The notes beneath the pieces were generated by a model, which saw nothing but the letters and a program-made list of their open reading frames with translations, did not search any database and was not told the origin of the DNA. 64,000 bases of DNA from Dactylorhiza incarnata. Taxonomy: Eukaryota > Streptophyta > Magnoliopsida > Asparagales > Orchidaceae. The stretch is from contig JAWHQI010000079.1 in the NCBI GenBank assembly GCA_033032865.1, positions 8,746,501 through 8,810,500 of the forward strand, given 5' to 3'. This document shows positions 61,962-64,000 of this stretch, piece by piece (the first letter of the stretch is position 1; every line of letters starts with the position of its first letter). Both the position numbers and the translations under genes were made by a program.

Positions 61962-62936
61962 ATCTATGGACTTATATGTTTCCTTAGCATACATAATGAT
62001 TGAAGTGATTATATACATGTGGTGAAAGATGATTATCTTTTGCTTGGAAATTTTATTTCAACTAGAAAGATATACGAGGATGTCCTCCCGAAAAATTAAC
62101 TTTGAATGTATGCAAAGAAAGACAATAGAGAGAAGAGACAGCGGAAATGATTTAAAGGTGGAAAAGTCAAGTGGGATGCCTAAAAAGCAGTCTTTACCCA
62201 CTTTATCCAACAAACTTATCATTATCAATTTATTTTATGCTGTTTTTTCTGATTTAATTACCTCCCAAATAGTTTCCATGTTTTAAGCTCTGCTTCTTTT
62301 GGGTAGAGGATTCTAAACTCTCCTTTTTACTGATGTTGAATTGCTACCTTTCCTTTTCAAATTTGCTAAAAACTCATTTCAAGCATAAAGCAGCAACTAG
62401 CAGAATTTGCGGAGTGAACTGTGAATTAGTTCCTTTCTCATCTTAAGAAGTGTAAGGATCAGTAATCAGATTTAATGAGGATAACGAAATATACAAGTGA
62501 TGTTTAAAGCTCCACCTCTTGTCACTTTGCTGGTCGTAATTTTGAGGGAAGTCAGTATGCAGCTAGAGGTGGTCGTCACCTGGTTCGTAGATTATAGGTC
62601 ACCCTTGAGGGTTTGCTGTATTGGCAAACCTTATTGATCGAGCTGCTATCAAGAATTGTTTCCTTTTATTTATGACTCCACTATATTCTACAGTCCTTTG
62701 GAGATGAATATGCGATGTCCTTAAGAAGATTTCCAGCCTCTATCACAGCTTACTCAATGCTGAGAAGTAGGAGTCCTCTTATTTATCCATCAGATATATG
62801 ATCAAATATTGCTTATACAATATACATATATTTAGCTATTGTATGAGTACTTCCTATCATGTTCGCCATGTGGCTCTTCAATCTGTTCTTTGATATATTT
62901 GTCGTATCATGTTCACCATGTGGCTCCGGCTTTAGC
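61962..62936. other. AT-rich region, no gene supported
   Basis: Intron- or intergenic-like sequence with only short frames. I see no repeat boundary. Confidence 0.4.
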
Positions 62937-63090
62937 AATCTGCAGCAGCGAGTTTGCTGCAGCAGCGAGCTTGCTGCAGCAGCGAGCTTGCTGCAGCAGC
63001 GAGCTTGCTACAGCTGCAGCAAACTGCAGCAGTGAGTTTGCTGCAGCTGCAGTTAACTGCAACAGCCAGTTTGCTGCAGCTGCAACAAAC
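62937..63090. repeat. CTGCAGCAGCGAG(C/T)TTG minisatellite
   Basis: Units of 17-18 bp (GCAGCAGCGAGCTTGCT) repeated about four times and then degenerating into CTGCAGCTGCAG-type units to 63090. Reading frames through it in both directions give Ala/Ser/Leu/Gln runs and are not taken as genes. Confidence 0.9.
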
Positions 63091-64000
63091 TCTTTGGTGT
63101 GAGTTTTGTGTGTGCATCTTTGCTGAGTGTTGTGTGTGCAACTGTGACATGTCAGCAACCAGTATAATTCACCCAATTCTTTTCCCCTCCAAACTCCTAA
63201 CCGACAATCTCCAAGACCCAATTATTCCCTTCCTGCCCACAACCAACCATCCCAAGCCCAGAATGGCCTCCCATATTCTATCCAGAACCCTTCAAAGGAT
63301 CTCCCAACACTTGAAACTCTTCCTTAACCTAATCTCCTCCATGCTACAGCCCACCCCTCTTCGCGATTACTCCCCAGGCCACTGAAATTCCCCTCCTTAA
63401 CCTATCCACCAGCCCAAAGTCCTACCACAGCAGCCCCAAGGTCCACCGGAGACCCTCCATTACAGTAGGCTCCTTCCAAGAATTCTAAAATTTGTGCAAA
63501 ATTACAATCATAGTACTGTGAAGCCACTTAATTCAGCAACCGATCAGTCCCAGTCTGCTTATTGCTTATGCAAATTATTGTTTCAAGTTGATATTACTTA
63601 TTTTTGAATAATTGATGGACAAACATATTATTTGGGATACTCATTTGTATTAATCTATCCATCAACATTTAATTGATGTTCTCTTTGCTTTAATTTGACT
63701 AGCATTACTCATTTATCTAATACTTTAAAATCAATTGCGGTTTCTGCTCTCATTTATTTGTAGGGTGATCTTAATTGCTCTCTTTTATTTGTAGGGTGCT
63801 CGAGCATTGATCGGCAAGTGACGAAAGATTCATTAGTCAGAAAGTGATGGACGATTCATTTTTCGAAAAAATGACGGAAGATTTATTAGAAACATGTTGA
63901 TCTTGTAATGTAATATTGTATTATTTTAGAAGAGATGATAATAACTTGTACTCTATGTAATACTTTTTGGTGTGAATAAATACATGTTGATCTTGTTACA
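63091..64000. other. No gene supported; short direct duplication
   Basis: 63170-63480 is C-rich, non-coding. CTCTCATTTATTTGTAGGGTG is nearly duplicated at about 63746 and 63777. The last 400 bp are AT-rich. Confidence 0.45.

Noticed and set aside
62913..63385. Ala/Ser/Leu/Gln-rich frames near the right end
   Set aside because: They derive from the 17-18-bp GCAGCAGCGAG minisatellite and have no domain or splice context.

Overview
This window is repeat-dominated DNA from a flowering plant with a large genome; a monocot is possible but I cannot prove it. The evidence is nested plant-type LTR retrotransposons (Ty1/copia Sirevirus-like, Ty3/gypsy Tat/Retand-like and Athila-like), a CACTA element, Tourist-like and Mutator-like MITEs, and a single recognisable host gene, an AN1 zinc-finger stress-associated protein (SAP) at 61197-61655. 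I see no rRNA or tRNA genes, no bacterial-type operons and no CRISPR array.

Layout: (1) 397-14199 is a CACTA-like non-autonomous transposon with long subterminal repeats. Nested in it are a Tourist-like MITE (3800-3929, TSD TTA) and a gag-only Sirevirus-like retrotransposon on the minus strand (4321-13205, TSD ATATG). (2) 14718-25809 is a near-complete Sirevirus-like copia element (TSD GTTGT). It sits inside an older Athila-like LTR remnant and carries gag, pol and a 371-codon antisense gene. (3) 26606-35939 is a decayed Tat/Retand-like gypsy element, A (plus strand, TSD ATATA). (4) 35945-37363 holds a GC-rich exon-like segment and a TCGA-rich repeat. (5) 37369-48527 is a second, better preserved Tat-like element, B (minus strand, TSD AGCCT), with an antisense three-exon gene between integrase and 3' LTR. 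(6) 48568-48975 is a Mutator-like MITE with a 9-bp TSD. (7) 49084-50290 has hairpin-rich repeats next to TA microsatellites. (8) 50330-52300 is an Athila-like remnant. (9) 53623-55836 is an LTR-like block with three tandem arrays. (10) 55837 to about 61214 is a truncated minus-strand copia element whose broken gag end abuts the SAP gene. (11) 61656-64000 is mostly non-coding, with exon-like fragments and a GCA-rich minisatellite.

The most interesting signal is the antisense gene of the copia element at 14718-25809. It has an ORF on the opposite strand to pol, a candidate 5'-UTR intron with good splice sites, and a TATA box. Directly upstream of that TATA lies the same pair of palindromes (CTGTCGGAAATTTCCGACAG and CTGTCGCCCAGGCGACAG) that sits directly upstream of the LTR's own TATA box. 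The element therefore seems to carry two promoters built from one cis-module, one for genomic RNA and one for a divergent antisense gene. The unrelated Tat element B has an antisense, intron-containing gene in the same relative position. More broadly, each of the seven LTR families here places a cluster of short palindromes or tandem repeats upstream of its TATA box, with a different sequence in each family.

LTR ends, target-site duplications, primer-binding sites and splice motifs were read directly from the sequence. Family and domain names come from recognition of conserved motifs without a database search.
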